Source: Limosilactobacillus kribbianus
GTDB lineage: Bacteria; Bacillota; Bacilli; Lactobacillales; Lactobacillaceae
Direction of reading: 5' to 3'
DNA length: 64,000 nucleotides
Assembly (NCBI RefSeq): GCF_026413145.1
Contig: NZ_JAOVYZ010000003.1
Coordinates: forward strand, 34,839 to 98,838
The notes under the pieces were generated by a model. It was given only the letters and a program-made list of their open reading frames with translations. It made no database searches and was not told where the DNA came from. Numbering within the stretch: position 1 is the first letter of the stretch; the number at the start of each line of letters is the position of its first letter. A program made the position numbers and the translations under genes. Positions 29,107-37,428 of this stretch are shown here, piece after piece.

Positions 29107-29773
29107 ACTCATCACCTAGTTTCTCAATGTCCATGTTGTACATCACCGCATTGATCAGGGCTGCCGCCAGGTTGCTACCGCCCTTTCGACCGAGGGCAAC
29201 GATGGCTGGGATGTTGGACTCGTAAAGAGCTTGCTTGCTCTCCGCAGCTTCAACAAAGCCCACCGGTACACCAATCACGGCCGCAACCTGCAACCGATCT
29301 TCCTTTACCATTTCAAGAATCTTGCAAAGGGCGGTTGGCGCGTTGCCGATAATGAATACTTTTTCGGGTGCGTCCTCCTGGGCGGCAACCTCAACGGCAG
29401 CCATTGACCGCGTGATGCCCTTTTCCTGCGCCATTTCGATTACCCGCGGGTCCCGAATCAAGCAGTGGTAGCTAACCCCGAGTTTGTCCAACCGCCGTTT
29501 GTTGATCCCGGAAAGGGCCATCGTCGTATCGGTGTAGATCGTCCCGTGGTTTTCCAGTGCATGCTTCAACTTGTCTAAGACGCCATGGGTAAACTTCAAG
29601 TTCTGCAGGTAGTCAAAGTCGGCCGTGGTGTGGATTGCCCGCTTCATGACTGCCTCTTGGAGGGGACTTTCAAATTGGTAGTTGGGATCGATCTTGTCGA
29701 TTTCTTCCTGGATAATTTGAAAACTGCGATCCGTAATTTGATGTGGAACGGTAATGTAATCTTTTTTTGCCAT
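29087..29773 (-). CDS. cbiC: Cobalt-precorrin-8 methylmutase
   Basis: 228 residues. It shifts the methyl group from C-11 to C-12, giving cobyrinate. The catalytic His is in MKRAIHTTADFDY; IGVPVGFVEAAESK and ALGRKGGSNLAAALINA are conserved. It follows cbiB by 4 nt. Confidence 0.96.
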   Translation of the reverse strand: MAKKDYITVPHQITDRSFQIIQEEIDKIDPNYQFESPLQEAVMKRAIHTTADFDYLQNLKFTHGVLDKLKHALENHGTIYTDTTMALSGINKRRLDKLGVSYHCLIRDPRVIEMAQEKGITRSMAAVEVAAQEDAPEKVFIIGNAPTALCKILEMVKEDRLQVAAVIGVPVGFVEAAESKQALYESNIPAIVALGRKGGSNLAAALINAVMYNMDIEKLGDEYGRHTK

Positions 29774-29777
29774 ATTC

Positions 29778-30737
29778 TTACTCCCAAACGATTAATAAAC
29801 GAATTAGTTCAAAAATAACGAGGCCCAATACCGATGACATATAAAGCATCGTGATCGTGCGGCGCAGGTGCCAATTAGCCGCCACAACGAGGTGGTCGTT
29901 GCCAATGTAAGGCTTCTTCATCAGCTGGCCGAAATAATAGTGCGGGCCACCAAGCTGAAGGTGGAGGGCACCGGCAACCACGGCTTCGCTAAAGGCACTG
30001 TTCGGGCTCAGGTGCTTTTCGCGGTCACGCTCGCCAACGGCAATCGCTTCTCGCGTGTCATCGTGCAGAAGCCAGCTGCTAATGATTAACAGCACCCAGG
30101 TAATCCGGGCCGGAATGTAGTTGGCCAGATCATCGACCTTGGCAGAAAATTCACCAAAGGCCCGGTACTTTTCGTTGCGATAACCAATCATCGAATCCAA
30201 GGTGTTGATAGCCTTGTACATCATCCCAAGCACCGGGCCGCCGATGACCAGGAAAAAGAGCGGGGCAATAACGCCGTCGCTGGTGTTCTCCGCCACCGTT
30301 TCGATGGTTGCCTTGGTCACCCCTTCCGCACTCAGCTGGTCCGTATCCCGGCCAACAATCATGCCAACCTGTCGGCGCGCCTTATCTAGGTCGTTGTCCT
30401 TAAGGCTCTTCATAATTTTTTCCGCCTCAATCGCCAGTTGGCGGGCAGACAGACACGTGTAGCACAGGTAAGTACCCACGATCATGTAGAGATAGTCGTT
30501 GATGGAAGCAATCCACATGATCAATGCTACGACCAGTCCCGAACCGCCAACCGTGATCAGCCAGGTTAAAACACCGAGCATTTTCCTTTTCCGCACAGAA
30601 TATTCCGGCTTGTTAAACTTTTTCGTCAGCCAGCCAATCAAACGACCGATCAACTTGATCGGGTGCGGCCACGAATGCGGGTCCCCAAGCAAGAAGTCGA
30701 GGACGAATGCCAGAGCCACCATAATTACAATTTTCAT
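29778..30737 (-). CDS. cbiB: Adenosylcobinamide-phosphate synthase
   Basis: 319-residue membrane protein with about five hydrophobic segments. It attaches aminopropanol phosphate (from CobD) to cobyric acid. FLLGDPHSWPHPIKLIG, ETVAENTSDGVIAPLFF and PNSAFSEAVVAGAL are diagnostic. Overlaps cbiA by 4 nt. Confidence 0.96.
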   Translation of the reverse strand: MKIVIMVALAFVLDFLLGDPHSWPHPIKLIGRLIGWLTKKFNKPEYSVRKRKMLGVLTWLITVGGSGLVVALIMWIASINDYLYMIVGTYLCYTCLSARQLAIEAEKIMKSLKDNDLDKARRQVGMIVGRDTDQLSAEGVTKATIETVAENTSDGVIAPLFFLVIGGPVLGMMYKAINTLDSMIGYRNEKYRAFGEFSAKVDDLANYIPARITWVLLIISSWLLHDDTREAIAVGERDREKHLSPNSAFSEAVVAGALHLQLGGPHYYFGQLMKKPYIGNDHLVVAANWHLRRTITMLYMSSVLGLVIFELIRLLIVWE

Positions 30738-32098
30738 TGCCGCTCAGCCCCCAATTTCTGCAAGAACTGAGTAAAGAGCTGCTGGTCTTGATAGAAATGA
30801 ACGTGCAGGTAGCTCGCAAAGGTCTGCCGGACCTGATAACCACCGGTCCAGGTATCAACTACCTGCTGGTCGCGAACCTTCTTCATCGTCAGCACCGGCT
30901 GCAAATCATCACCGAGCGGTTCAAAGGTTGAGTGGTGAAATTCATGACCGACAATCGGCTGCCCCTTTTGGCCGAGCAGGGTTTCTTTTTGGGGAATCGC
31001 CACACAATAGCCAAATTTCCGCAACCGGGGCGTCATCGCGCTCTCACCATCAAAAATGCCCACCATTGGGTAACGCTTCTGATCTGCACGCAGATACTTG
31101 CCCAGGTACATCAACCCGCCACACTCCGCATAAATTGGTCGATTGGCAAGCGAGAATTTTCTGATGGCCGCCTTGAGCTCCTCATTGGCCGCCAACTGGT
31201 CCGCAAATTCTTCCGGATAGCCGCCGCCAAAGTAAAACGCATCGACGGCCGGCAGTTTGTGATCCGTGAGCGGGCTAAACGGTACCAGGGTCACGCCAAC
31301 CTTCTTGAGGAGTTTCAGGTTGTCGGCATAGTAAAAGCTGAAGGCTTCATCCTGTGCAATCCCGAGCCGCAGTTTGACTGGTGGCACATCAAAGGGATCC
31401 TTTTCCTTCACCGTCACCGTTTTAGCCAACGTCACTAGTTGGTCCAAGTTAACGTGCTGCTTGACTTCTTCGGCAATCAGCGCAATTTTTTCATCAACTC
31501 CGGCGAGTTCGTCATCTGGAACCAACCCAAGTTGACGGGATGGCAGTGCCACCTTTGGATTGTGCGGAAGGTATCCCAACACCGGCACGTCCAGGTAACG
31601 GCGGATGGCGCCAGCAACTAATTGATAATGGTTTGCACTCATGACGTTATTGATGATGACGCCACAAATCGGTACCTGTGGATCGAAATCAAGGAAGCCC
31701 TTGAGAATCGCCGCGGCGGACGTCGAGGTCGCCCGGGCATTGATCACCAAGACGACCGGAATGTCAAGCTGCTTGGCGATGCTGGCGGTTGAATAGGCGT
31801 CCTTGTCGGTCCCCAGGCCGTCGTATAATCCCATCACGCCCTCGACGATCCCGAGGTCAACGTCAGCAGTATCGGCGGTAAAGAGATAGCTCAGCGTCTG
31901 CTTATCAGGAATCAGGTAGTTATCAAGGTTGCGTGCCGGGCGTCCCGTAATCCGGGTGTGAAATTTTGTGTCGACATAGTCAGGCCCGACCTTATAAGAC
32001 TGGATGCGATATTTTCCCTGAAGAGCCTTGAGGATTCCCAAGACAGCCGTGGTCTTGCCGGAACCACTCGTGACCCCTGCAATCATGATTTTTTTCAT
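30734..32098 (-). CDS. cbiA: Cobyrinate a,c-diamide synthase
   Basis: 454 residues. Glutamine- and ATP-dependent amidation of the a and c side chains. P-loop GVTSGSGKTTAVLGIL at residues 8-23; glutaminase Cys in YAECGGLMYLG and His in VGHEFHHSTFEP. Overlaps the cobD stop by 4 nt. Confidence 0.96.
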   Translation of the reverse strand: MKKIMIAGVTSGSGKTTAVLGILKALQGKYRIQSYKVGPDYVDTKFHTRITGRPARNLDNYLIPDKQTLSYLFTADTADVDLGIVEGVMGLYDGLGTDKDAYSTASIAKQLDIPVVLVINARATSTSAAAILKGFLDFDPQVPICGVIINNVMSANHYQLVAGAIRRYLDVPVLGYLPHNPKVALPSRQLGLVPDDELAGVDEKIALIAEEVKQHVNLDQLVTLAKTVTVKEKDPFDVPPVKLRLGIAQDEAFSFYYADNLKLLKKVGVTLVPFSPLTDHKLPAVDAFYFGGGYPEEFADQLAANEELKAAIRKFSLANRPIYAECGGLMYLGKYLRADQKRYPMVGIFDGESAMTPRLRKFGYCVAIPQKETLLGQKGQPIVGHEFHHSTFEPLGDDLQPVLTMKKVRDQQVVDTWTGGYQVRQTFASYLHVHFYQDQQLFTQFLQKLGAERQ

Positions 32099-33186
32099 TG
32101 TTCTTCACTGCCCAAGATTTCTTTCAATGCGTTCACCAGCATCACGTTATCCTGAGGGCCCTTGACCGCGACCCGGTAATAATCCGGTCCGAGGCCAACG
32201 TAATCGTCACATTGCCGAATCATGATGTGCTTTTTCAGCAGCTTTTCCCGCAATGCCGGATCAGCGCACTTAAAGAGGAAGAAGTTCGTCGTACTTGGGA
32301 AGACCTTGATCCCTTTCACCTGTTGTAATGCCTTATAGAGTGCCGGTTGCTGAACGTTTAGCCAGTCATGGGTCAATTGAATATATTTCTTGGCCCGGAA
32401 CATGTTCTGACCAAAGACATCCGCAATGCCGTTGACCGACCAGGTGTCTTCTTGGAATGCCAATTGCTGCTTCAGCTTTTGATTTTTCGTCACGCAGTAG
32501 CCGAGCCGCAAGCCTGGAATGGCAAAGAACTTCGTCGCCGCCCGAATGATGTAAACCTGATCATCGGTGGTCAGCTCGCTGATAAAGCTCTTCTGCTGGC
32601 CGACGGTGAGGTCGATAAACGATTCGTCCAGAATCAGTAGTCGATGATGCTTGTTGCAAAAGTCGGTTAGCTTGCGCAGGTCCCGCGAAGAGATCAATTG
32701 CCCCGTTGGGTTGTTTGGATTAGTTAGGCAAACAACCTTGATCTCGTGGTGCTCCTTTAAGAAGTCGATCAGCGAAGTCATTTCAAAGGCAAAGTCGTCT
32801 GCTTCCTGCAAACGATAGTGATGAACACGGGTCCCCTGCCGGCTGAATAAGCGTTCATATTCGCCAAAGGTTGGGGCCAGGATTAAGGCATCCGTCGCCT
32901 TGACCGCACAGATTGCCTCGTCCAACACCTGGGTCGCACCATTGCCAACAAAAACATCGACTGGATCAATTGCGAGATGCTCGGCAATCGCCTTTTTTAA
33001 CTCTGGATAGTCTGGATCAGGATAAACCTCAATGTTTGCAAAGGATTGAACCAAGACGTTCCACAGATCAGAAGGAAAACCTAAGGGGTTGATATTGGCA
33101 CTGAAGTCGTTGACCTCTTCCACCGGGATTCCCAACTTTTCCGCTGCTTGTTCGATATTGCCACCATGGTGTATTTCTTTTTCCAA
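32095..33186 (-). CDS. cobD: Threonine-phosphate decarboxylase
   Basis: 363 residues, PLP enzyme of aminotransferase fold. It makes (R)-1-aminopropan-2-yl phosphate for CbiB. HHGGNIEQAAEKLG and DFSANINPLGFP are CobD-type; the PLP Lys is expected in IIRAATKFFAIPGLRLGY, and CLTNPNNPTGQL is the cofactor loop. The start is taken as TTG 33186 (MEKEIHHGG) behind AGGTGAG; GTG 33195 overlaps that site. It is the first gene of the long cbi/cob/hem operon. Confidence 0.94.
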   Translation of the reverse strand: MEKEIHHGGNIEQAAEKLGIPVEEVNDFSANINPLGFPSDLWNVLVQSFANIEVYPDPDYPELKKAIAEHLAIDPVDVFVGNGATQVLDEAICAVKATDALILAPTFGEYERLFSRQGTRVHHYRLQEADDFAFEMTSLIDFLKEHHEIKVVCLTNPNNPTGQLISSRDLRKLTDFCNKHHRLLILDESFIDLTVGQQKSFISELTTDDQVYIIRAATKFFAIPGLRLGYCVTKNQKLKQQLAFQEDTWSVNGIADVFGQNMFRAKKYIQLTHDWLNVQQPALYKALQQVKGIKVFPSTTNFFLFKCADPALREKLLKKHIMIRQCDDYVGLGPDYYRVAVKGPQDNVMLVNALKEILGSEEQ

Positions 33187-33210
33187 CAATCTCACCTACT
33201 TATTCTGATT

Positions 33211-33224
33211 AGAAAACGTTTTCT
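33211..33224. promoter_or_regulatory. cre-like CcpA site at the start of the cobD operon
   Basis: AGAAAACGTTTTCT is a perfect palindrome with one mismatch to WTGNAANCGNWNNCW. It lies about 25 nt ahead of the cobD start and overlaps the expected transcription start. Confidence 0.65.
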
Positions 33225-33444
33225 CACATATAATAAATTACGATTTTCACCAACTAAGTGCAATGGTGTTTGCCACATTCGACAATTTAGCGTTATTAGT
33301 TGGCAAATTAGCCAAAAATAAAACGATCGCAATTTTTCGATGCGCCATTTTAGCATTTTCTTGTCTTCTTTGTGTTTTTTCTGATATTTTAGACTATTCT
33401 AGTGAATAAGTCTTTCGATCCGGCGACGTAAAATTGTAATATCC

Positions 33445-33460
33445 ATTGTTAGCTAACAAT
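33445..33460. promoter_or_regulatory. 16-bp palindromic operator candidate
   Basis: ATTGTTAGCTAACAAT is perfectly self-complementary and lies 85 nt ahead of the adenosyltransferase gene. A second inverted repeat, TTCGTT-AA-AACGAA, follows at 33473-33486. The cognate regulator is unknown. Confidence 0.5.
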
Positions 33461-33544
33461 ATCTTGTTGTATTTCGTTAAAACGAACATTTGTGATCCTG
33501 GATGAGTGTAAACTTAGGGCAAAATAGTGAAAGGAACTGTGACA

Positions 33545-34111
33545 ATGAAAATCTACACAAAAACTGGTGACAAAGGACAGACCCGGATCATTGGCAAGCA
33601 AATCCGCTACAAGAGCGATCCGCGGGTCAAAGCCTACGGTGAAATCGATGAGCTCAATTCGTGGGTCGGCTACACCCGCTCGCTGATCGACCAGCAAACG
33701 GCCGTCTTGGCAGACGAACTCGAAGAAATCCAGCAGCTACTGTTTGACTGTGGAACCGACCTGGCCACCCCGGCCGAAGATGAGCGCCACCACTTCATCT
33801 TTGAAAAGGAGCAGCCCACTGCTTGGCTTGAAAAAAAGATTGATGCCTACACCAGTGCCGTTCCTGCCGTTAAAAAGTTTATTCTCCCTGGCGGCACCCA
33901 GTTAGCGTCCGCCCTGCACTATGCCCGGACCATCACGCGGCGAGCCGAACGCCAAATCGTTTCCCTAAAGCAACAGGAAGCGATCAACGAAGACGTTCTC
34001 GCCTTTATCAACCGGCTCTCCGACTACTTCTTCGCCGCTGCCCGCTACGCTAATTACCTCGCCAAAGAGAATGACGTCCTTTACCGCAACAGCAAAGACA
34101 TTTTTCGTTAA
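33545..34111 (+). CDS. Cob(I)alamin adenosyltransferase, PduO family (second copy)
   Basis: 188 residues from ATG 33545 behind AAAGGAA. It transfers the adenosyl group of ATP to cob(I)alamin. MKIYTKTGDKGQTRI is the ATP-binding N-terminus; FILPGGTQLASALHYART and the RRAERQ helix are conserved, and FINRLSDYFFAAAR ends the active site. It is divergent from cobD and distinct from the copy inside the pdu operon (42925-43512), so it probably serves biosynthesis or salvage in the cytosol. Confidence 0.94.
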   Translation: MKIYTKTGDKGQTRIIGKQIRYKSDPRVKAYGEIDELNSWVGYTRSLIDQQTAVLADELEEIQQLLFDCGTDLATPAEDERHHFIFEKEQPTAWLEKKIDAYTSAVPAVKKFILPGGTQLASALHYARTITRRAERQIVSLKQQEAINEDVLAFINRLSDYFFAAARYANYLAKENDVLYRNSKDIFR

Positions 34112-34115
34112 ACGC

Positions 34116-34168
34116 AAAAAGGAACCCCAGTCGGCCAAGCAATCTTGGCTGCTGGAGTTCCTTTTCCT
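34116..34168. terminator. Bidirectional terminator after the adenosyltransferase gene
   Basis: AAAAAGGAACCCCAG pairs with CTGGAGTTCCTTTT and an inner GCCAAG / CTTGGC stem tops it; T-runs lie on both sides. Confidence 0.88.
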
Positions 34169-34177
34169 TTCCGCTTC

Positions 34178-35020
34178 TTAAAGTAAGAAGTTCTTAAACT
34201 GTGGATGGGTTTCAAAGTAGTGCTTAGCAAACTGGCAATGGGCCTCGACCTGACAGTCGGCCCCTTCGACCAGCCACATAAACATCGTCATGATCTTGTT
34301 TGCCATTCCCTGGCCCCGGTAGTTTTCACTAACCGAAACCTCTTCGATCGAGACCACGTTGCCGTTCAGGCTCTTGATGGCCACCGTCGCGATCTTGTCG
34401 CCATTATCGTTTAGCAAGGCAAGCTCCTTGCCTGGTTGATAACTAAAGTGATCGTGGAGGTCGATGCAGGCCTCGGCCGGCAAATTAGTCTCGGTAATAA
34501 AGCGTTCAAAGTCGCGGATGTCCTGCTTTAATTGCTGGGCCAAGTGGGGATCATGATTTTGACCGTCCTTGAAGACCGACTGGACATTGCCGATCGCAAT
34601 CGTGCAGTTCATTACTCGCATCCCCAAGTAACGAAGAATTTGATGGAGGTGGGCGTTGGCGATAATGCCACCCTTCTCACCCGCGGAATCGGTCATTGCC
34701 AGGACTGGCTTGCCCATCAAATGCTGGTTGGGGGACGGAACGGAGAGCACGTCCAGCGCGTTCTTAAGGCCGCCAGGAATTGAGTAGTTATATTCCTGCG
34801 TTACAATCATCAAGGCATCGACACTATCAACAGCCTTACGGAAGGCTTGCCATTCCATCGGCGTGTTCGTCCGTTCAAAGTCCGGATTGTAGAGTGGCAG
34901 GATGGAATAATTTAACTCCACAAAGGTTAAATTACTCGGCAGGGAAGTAAAATAATTGGCCACCTTCCTGCTATACGAGTCCTTGCTCAGACTACCGATT
35001 AAAACCCCAACACTCGTCAT
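34178..35020 (-). CDS. NADPH-dependent FMN reductase fused to a GNAT-like acetyltransferase domain
   Basis: 280 residues in two parts. Residues 1 to about 175 are a flavodoxin-fold FMN reductase: GVLIGSLSKDSYSRKVA, VTQEYNYSIPGGLKNALD and PVLAMTDSAGEKGG. Residues about 190-280 are a small GNAT/NATD1-like domain with KELALLNDNGDKIATVAI, VSENYRGQGMANKIM (acetyl-CoA loop) and CQFAKHYFETHPQF. The frame is continuous, so this is a real fusion. The reductase half could reduce flavin or cobalamin; the acetyl acceptor of the second half is unknown. It follows the flavodoxin gene by 14 nt on the same strand, which hints at a shared redox role. Confidence 0.88.
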   Translation of the reverse strand: MTSVGVLIGSLSKDSYSRKVANYFTSLPSNLTFVELNYSILPLYNPDFERTNTPMEWQAFRKAVDSVDALMIVTQEYNYSIPGGLKNALDVLSVPSPNQHLMGKPVLAMTDSAGEKGGIIANAHLHQILRYLGMRVMNCTIAIGNVQSVFKDGQNHDPHLAQQLKQDIRDFERFITETNLPAEACIDLHDHFSYQPGKELALLNDNGDKIATVAIKSLNGNVVSIEEVSVSENYRGQGMANKIMTMFMWLVEGADCQVEAHCQFAKHYFETHPQFKNFLL

Positions 35021-35034
35021 TTTAAATCATCCTT

Positions 35035-35493
35035 TCAAGCCGACAGATGCTTAGCCGTTTCCACTAAGCCATCGGCAAACTTATTTAGTCGTTCAACATC
35101 TTCTTCGTACGGTTCCAAATCAATCTTGACCTTCTCGGCGCCCGCGGTTGCCCCGGCTTCCTTGAAGGCTTCGTCAAAGTGATCGACCGTGGCGTTGAAA
35201 AATTCACCGTAGAACTTATCACCAGAACCGGCAACCCCGTAGACCTTTCCCCGAAGGTCGGCATCCTGCAGGTCATCATAAAAATCAAGGCCCTCTTCTG
35301 GCATGGCACCCTCATCGTACGTATATGCGCAGACAACCAAAATATCGGCCTGCACAAAGTCATCGATATCCGTCTGGGAAATCTCCGTCTCGGTAACCTG
35401 AACGTCATGTTTGGCGAGGGCGTCGCAAACGATCTTCGCCACTTCCTCGTTGTTCCCCGTCATCGTTGCATAAACCACGTGTGCTGTTAGCAT
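35035..35493 (-). CDS. Flavodoxin
   Basis: 152 residues, long-lived flavodoxin pattern: HVVYATMTGNNEEVAK is the FMN phosphate loop, VVCAYTYDEGAMPEEG and VYGVAGSGDKFYGEFF are the isoalloxazine loops. It carries one or two electrons. Since the pdu operon here lacks the cobalamin reductase PduS, this flavodoxin is a candidate electron donor for making cob(I)alamin before adenosylation. This role is inferred from context. Confidence 0.93.
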   Translation of the reverse strand: MLTAHVVYATMTGNNEEVAKIVCDALAKHDVQVTETEISQTDIDDFVQADILVVCAYTYDEGAMPEEGLDFYDDLQDADLRGKVYGVAGSGDKFYGEFFNATVDHFDEAFKEAGATAGAEKVKIDLEPYEEDVERLNKFADGLVETAKHLSA

Positions 35494-35613
35494 AAATAAA
35501 CTTCCTCACAATCTAATTATTAATGGCTATGTGTAACCGCTTTTATTATAATACATACTGAACGCAATAATTTGTAATAATTTGTAATAATTATTAATGG
35601 AGATGTTTTAGAC

Positions 35614-36042
35614 ATGAAGAGAACAATGTTTATTGGTGCAATTGGCTGTGGCAAGACCACCCTGACCCAGCGAATCGAAAACCACCAGATCAAGTACAAC
35701 AAGACCCAGGCAATTGAATTTTCCTCAAACATTATCGACACACCGGGTGAATACATCGAACATCACAACATGATGAGCACGCTACGGGTCACCTCGATGG
35801 ACGCGGATATCGTAGTCCTGCTCCAAAGCGTGATTGACAAGCGCCTAGTCTTCCCCGCCGGTTTCTGCTCAATGTTTAATAAACCCACGCTCGGTGTGGT
35901 CTCCAAAATTGACCTTGCCGCCGACCCACAGGACATTGAATATTCTAAGAAGCTGCTGCTGAGTGCCGGCGTAAAGAAGGTCATCCCCATCTCGGCGGTC
36001 AAAGATATCAACATCGATCAGCTGGAAAAGGAGTTAAATTAA
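35614..36042 (+). CDS. pduV: PduV/EutP-family GTPase
   Basis: 142 residues. P-loop GAIGCGKTT at residues 7-15, switch II DTPGEYIEHHNMM and the base motif SKIDL place it in the PduV/EutP family. In Salmonella PduV sits on the outside of microcompartments. Here it is on the opposite strand from the rest of pdu and ends convergently, overlapping cadD by 9 nt. TATAAT at 35547-35552 is a possible -10. Short 10-bp direct repeats (aataatttgt) lie in its leader. Confidence 0.92.
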   Translation: MKRTMFIGAIGCGKTTLTQRIENHQIKYNKTQAIEFSSNIIDTPGEYIEHHNMMSTLRVTSMDADIVVLLQSVIDKRLVFPAGFCSMFNKPTLGVVSKIDLAADPQDIEYSKKLLLSAGVKKVIPISAVKDINIDQLEKELN

Positions 36043-36588
36043 GGCCCAAAGGTGGGGGAACAGGTGACTGCTCCAAATGATGTACAAACCCGCCAGAAAG
36101 TAGACGCCCCGGCTGCCGTATTCGCCATATTTTTCTAATAAGTAGGCGATCGACCGGGCATCCACAATCTGTTTTCCTAAAATAATCAGGAGGACGGCGC
36201 CAATTTCGAAAACGACGCCGATGTAGAGAACGTTCAACCAGCTGAGCTTCACTGCCCACGGAATGTAAACCGCGAGATTATCGCCGCCCAGGCTCAGGCA
36301 GAAGAGAAAGATCGAGGAGAAGTTCCCCTTGACCGTTCTTTGTTGCTCCCCGCCGCCAAAAAGGGCCAGCGCAATCAAGACAATTCCCATCAGACCGGTA
36401 ATCCAATCCGGAAACAGGAGGGCGATCGTTTTTCCCAGCACAACCCCAAGGACCCAGAGGAGGATTGTCGCGGCGCTAAAACCCCAGATCGGAACGCGAT
36501 AGTCATAGTTGTGCAAGATAAAGAGCAGGGCGATAAATGTATCAATGTTTAAGCCAATAAAGGCCAGCACAATTGTTGGCAAGCTCAT
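36034..36588 (-). CDS. CadD-family cadmium resistance transporter
   Basis: 184-residue membrane protein with about five hydrophobic segments. GLNIDTFIALLFIL at the N-terminus, GLMGIVLIALALFGGG and the SLGGDNLAVYIPWAV block match CadD. The family gives low-level cadmium resistance, probably by export or binding at the membrane. Its ATG overlaps the stop of the phosphatase gene upstream (TAATG), so the two are coupled. Another divalent-metal role, such as cobalt balance, is possible in this setting but not shown. Confidence 0.85.
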   Translation of the reverse strand: MSLPTIVLAFIGLNIDTFIALLFILHNYDYRVPIWGFSAATILLWVLGVVLGKTIALLFPDWITGLMGIVLIALALFGGGEQQRTVKGNFSSIFLFCLSLGGDNLAVYIPWAVKLSWLNVLYIGVVFEIGAVLLIILGKQIVDARSIAYLLEKYGEYGSRGVYFLAGLYIIWSSHLFPHLWALI

Positions 36589-37220
36589 TATCCACCATCA
36601 GCCTTCTTTAAAATCCGATTATAGTAACAGACTCTCCGCTTATCCGAGTCGCCATCGATGGTGATTTTGCTAATGCTCAGATTGCGCGGATTCTTAAAAG
36701 CGTCACCATTGCTATTCTCCAAGCAGAGGGCAACGATATTTTTAATGATCCACCCATGGGTTATGATTAGTACCGTTGCTTGTGGATGCTGGTGCGCCAT
36801 CTCAGCGAGAAAGGATTGCAGCCTGCTTCGGGCATGGTCAAAACTTTCACCATTGCTAATTTGAACCGAGGACGGCCGAACGTCGTTAGTTTCCCGATCA
36901 AAGTAGTCGGCATACTGGCGCTTGAGCGTCGCAATCGCCATTCCGTTCCAATGACCATAGGAAATTTCGACGAGCCGTTCGTCAACGACCGCCGTCAATT
37001 CACTTTGGGCACAAATGATCTGACTGGTCTTGACCGCCCTTTTGAGGGGACTGGTATAGACACAGTCAAACCGCTGCCTTCGTAGTAAGTGTTGGTAGCG
37101 CTGCGCTTCAAACAAACCCTTGGCAGTCAATGCGGTCATCTCGTTGTCTAGTGTTCCTTGGAGATAGTCACAGCGATTGGCAAAAGTCTCCCCATGCCGA
37201 ATTAAGAAAAAAGTTGTCAT
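36588..37220 (-). CDS. Histidine phosphatase family protein
   Basis: 210 residues. FLIRHGETFANRC holds the catalytic His and LIITHGWIIKNIV the second one; the Glu in EISYGHWNGM is the proton donor. This branch of the phosphoglycerate mutase superfamily includes alpha-ribazole phosphatase, so it could assist CobC, but substrate cannot be told from sequence. Coupled by overlap to cadD. Confidence 0.85.
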   Translation of the reverse strand: MTTFFLIRHGETFANRCDYLQGTLDNEMTALTAKGLFEAQRYQHLLRRQRFDCVYTSPLKRAVKTSQIICAQSELTAVVDERLVEISYGHWNGMAIATLKRQYADYFDRETNDVRPSSVQISNGESFDHARSRLQSFLAEMAHQHPQATVLIITHGWIIKNIVALCLENSNGDAFKNPRNLSISKITIDGDSDKRRVCYYNRILKKADGG

Positions 37221-37355
37221 CTTCCATCACCCGTTTGAAATTTTCTTGAAGGCCGAACAGTCAATCCTTGTTCTTAAATTATACACGAAGCTCAATTGGA
37301 GTAAGCGAAACCAACTCCTCAAGAATCTTCCCGCCATGGAAGTAGACTAATCATA

Positions 37356-37406
37356 AGATGGGCAAAAGCCTAGCACTGATTGCTAAACTTTTGCCCATCT
37401 TTTTGT
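37356..37406. terminator. Bidirectional terminator upstream of the histidine phosphatase
   Basis: AGATGGGCAAAAG pairs with CTTTTGCCCATCT, followed by TTTTGTCTTT on the plus strand; an inner AGCA/TGCT pair extends it. On the minus strand it ends the pdu-side transcript after the tyrosine phosphatase gene. Confidence 0.8.
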
Positions 37407-37428
37407 CTTTATCGGCAATGAGATTAAG

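Larger units (their letters stand above)
33187..33544. promoter_or_regulatory. Divergent regulatory region between cobD operon and adenosyltransferase gene
   Basis: 358 bases, AT-rich, with no reading frame that looks coding. It holds a cre-like site at 33211-33224, a -10-like TATTAT on the minus strand at 33230-33235, a 16-bp perfect palindrome at 33445-33460, and a 14-bp inverted repeat at 33473-33486. No match to the B12-box of a cobalamin riboswitch was found on either strand by eye. Confidence 0.7.

Noticed and set aside
33187..33544. Cobalamin riboswitch ahead of the cob operon or adenosyltransferase gene
   Set aside because: No B12-box or matching aptamer parts were found on either strand. 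A covariance-model search would settle it.
35528..35545. cre-like GTGTAACCGCTTTTA between flavodoxin and pduV
   Set aside because: Two mismatches to consensus, including the conserved C; too weak to annotate.
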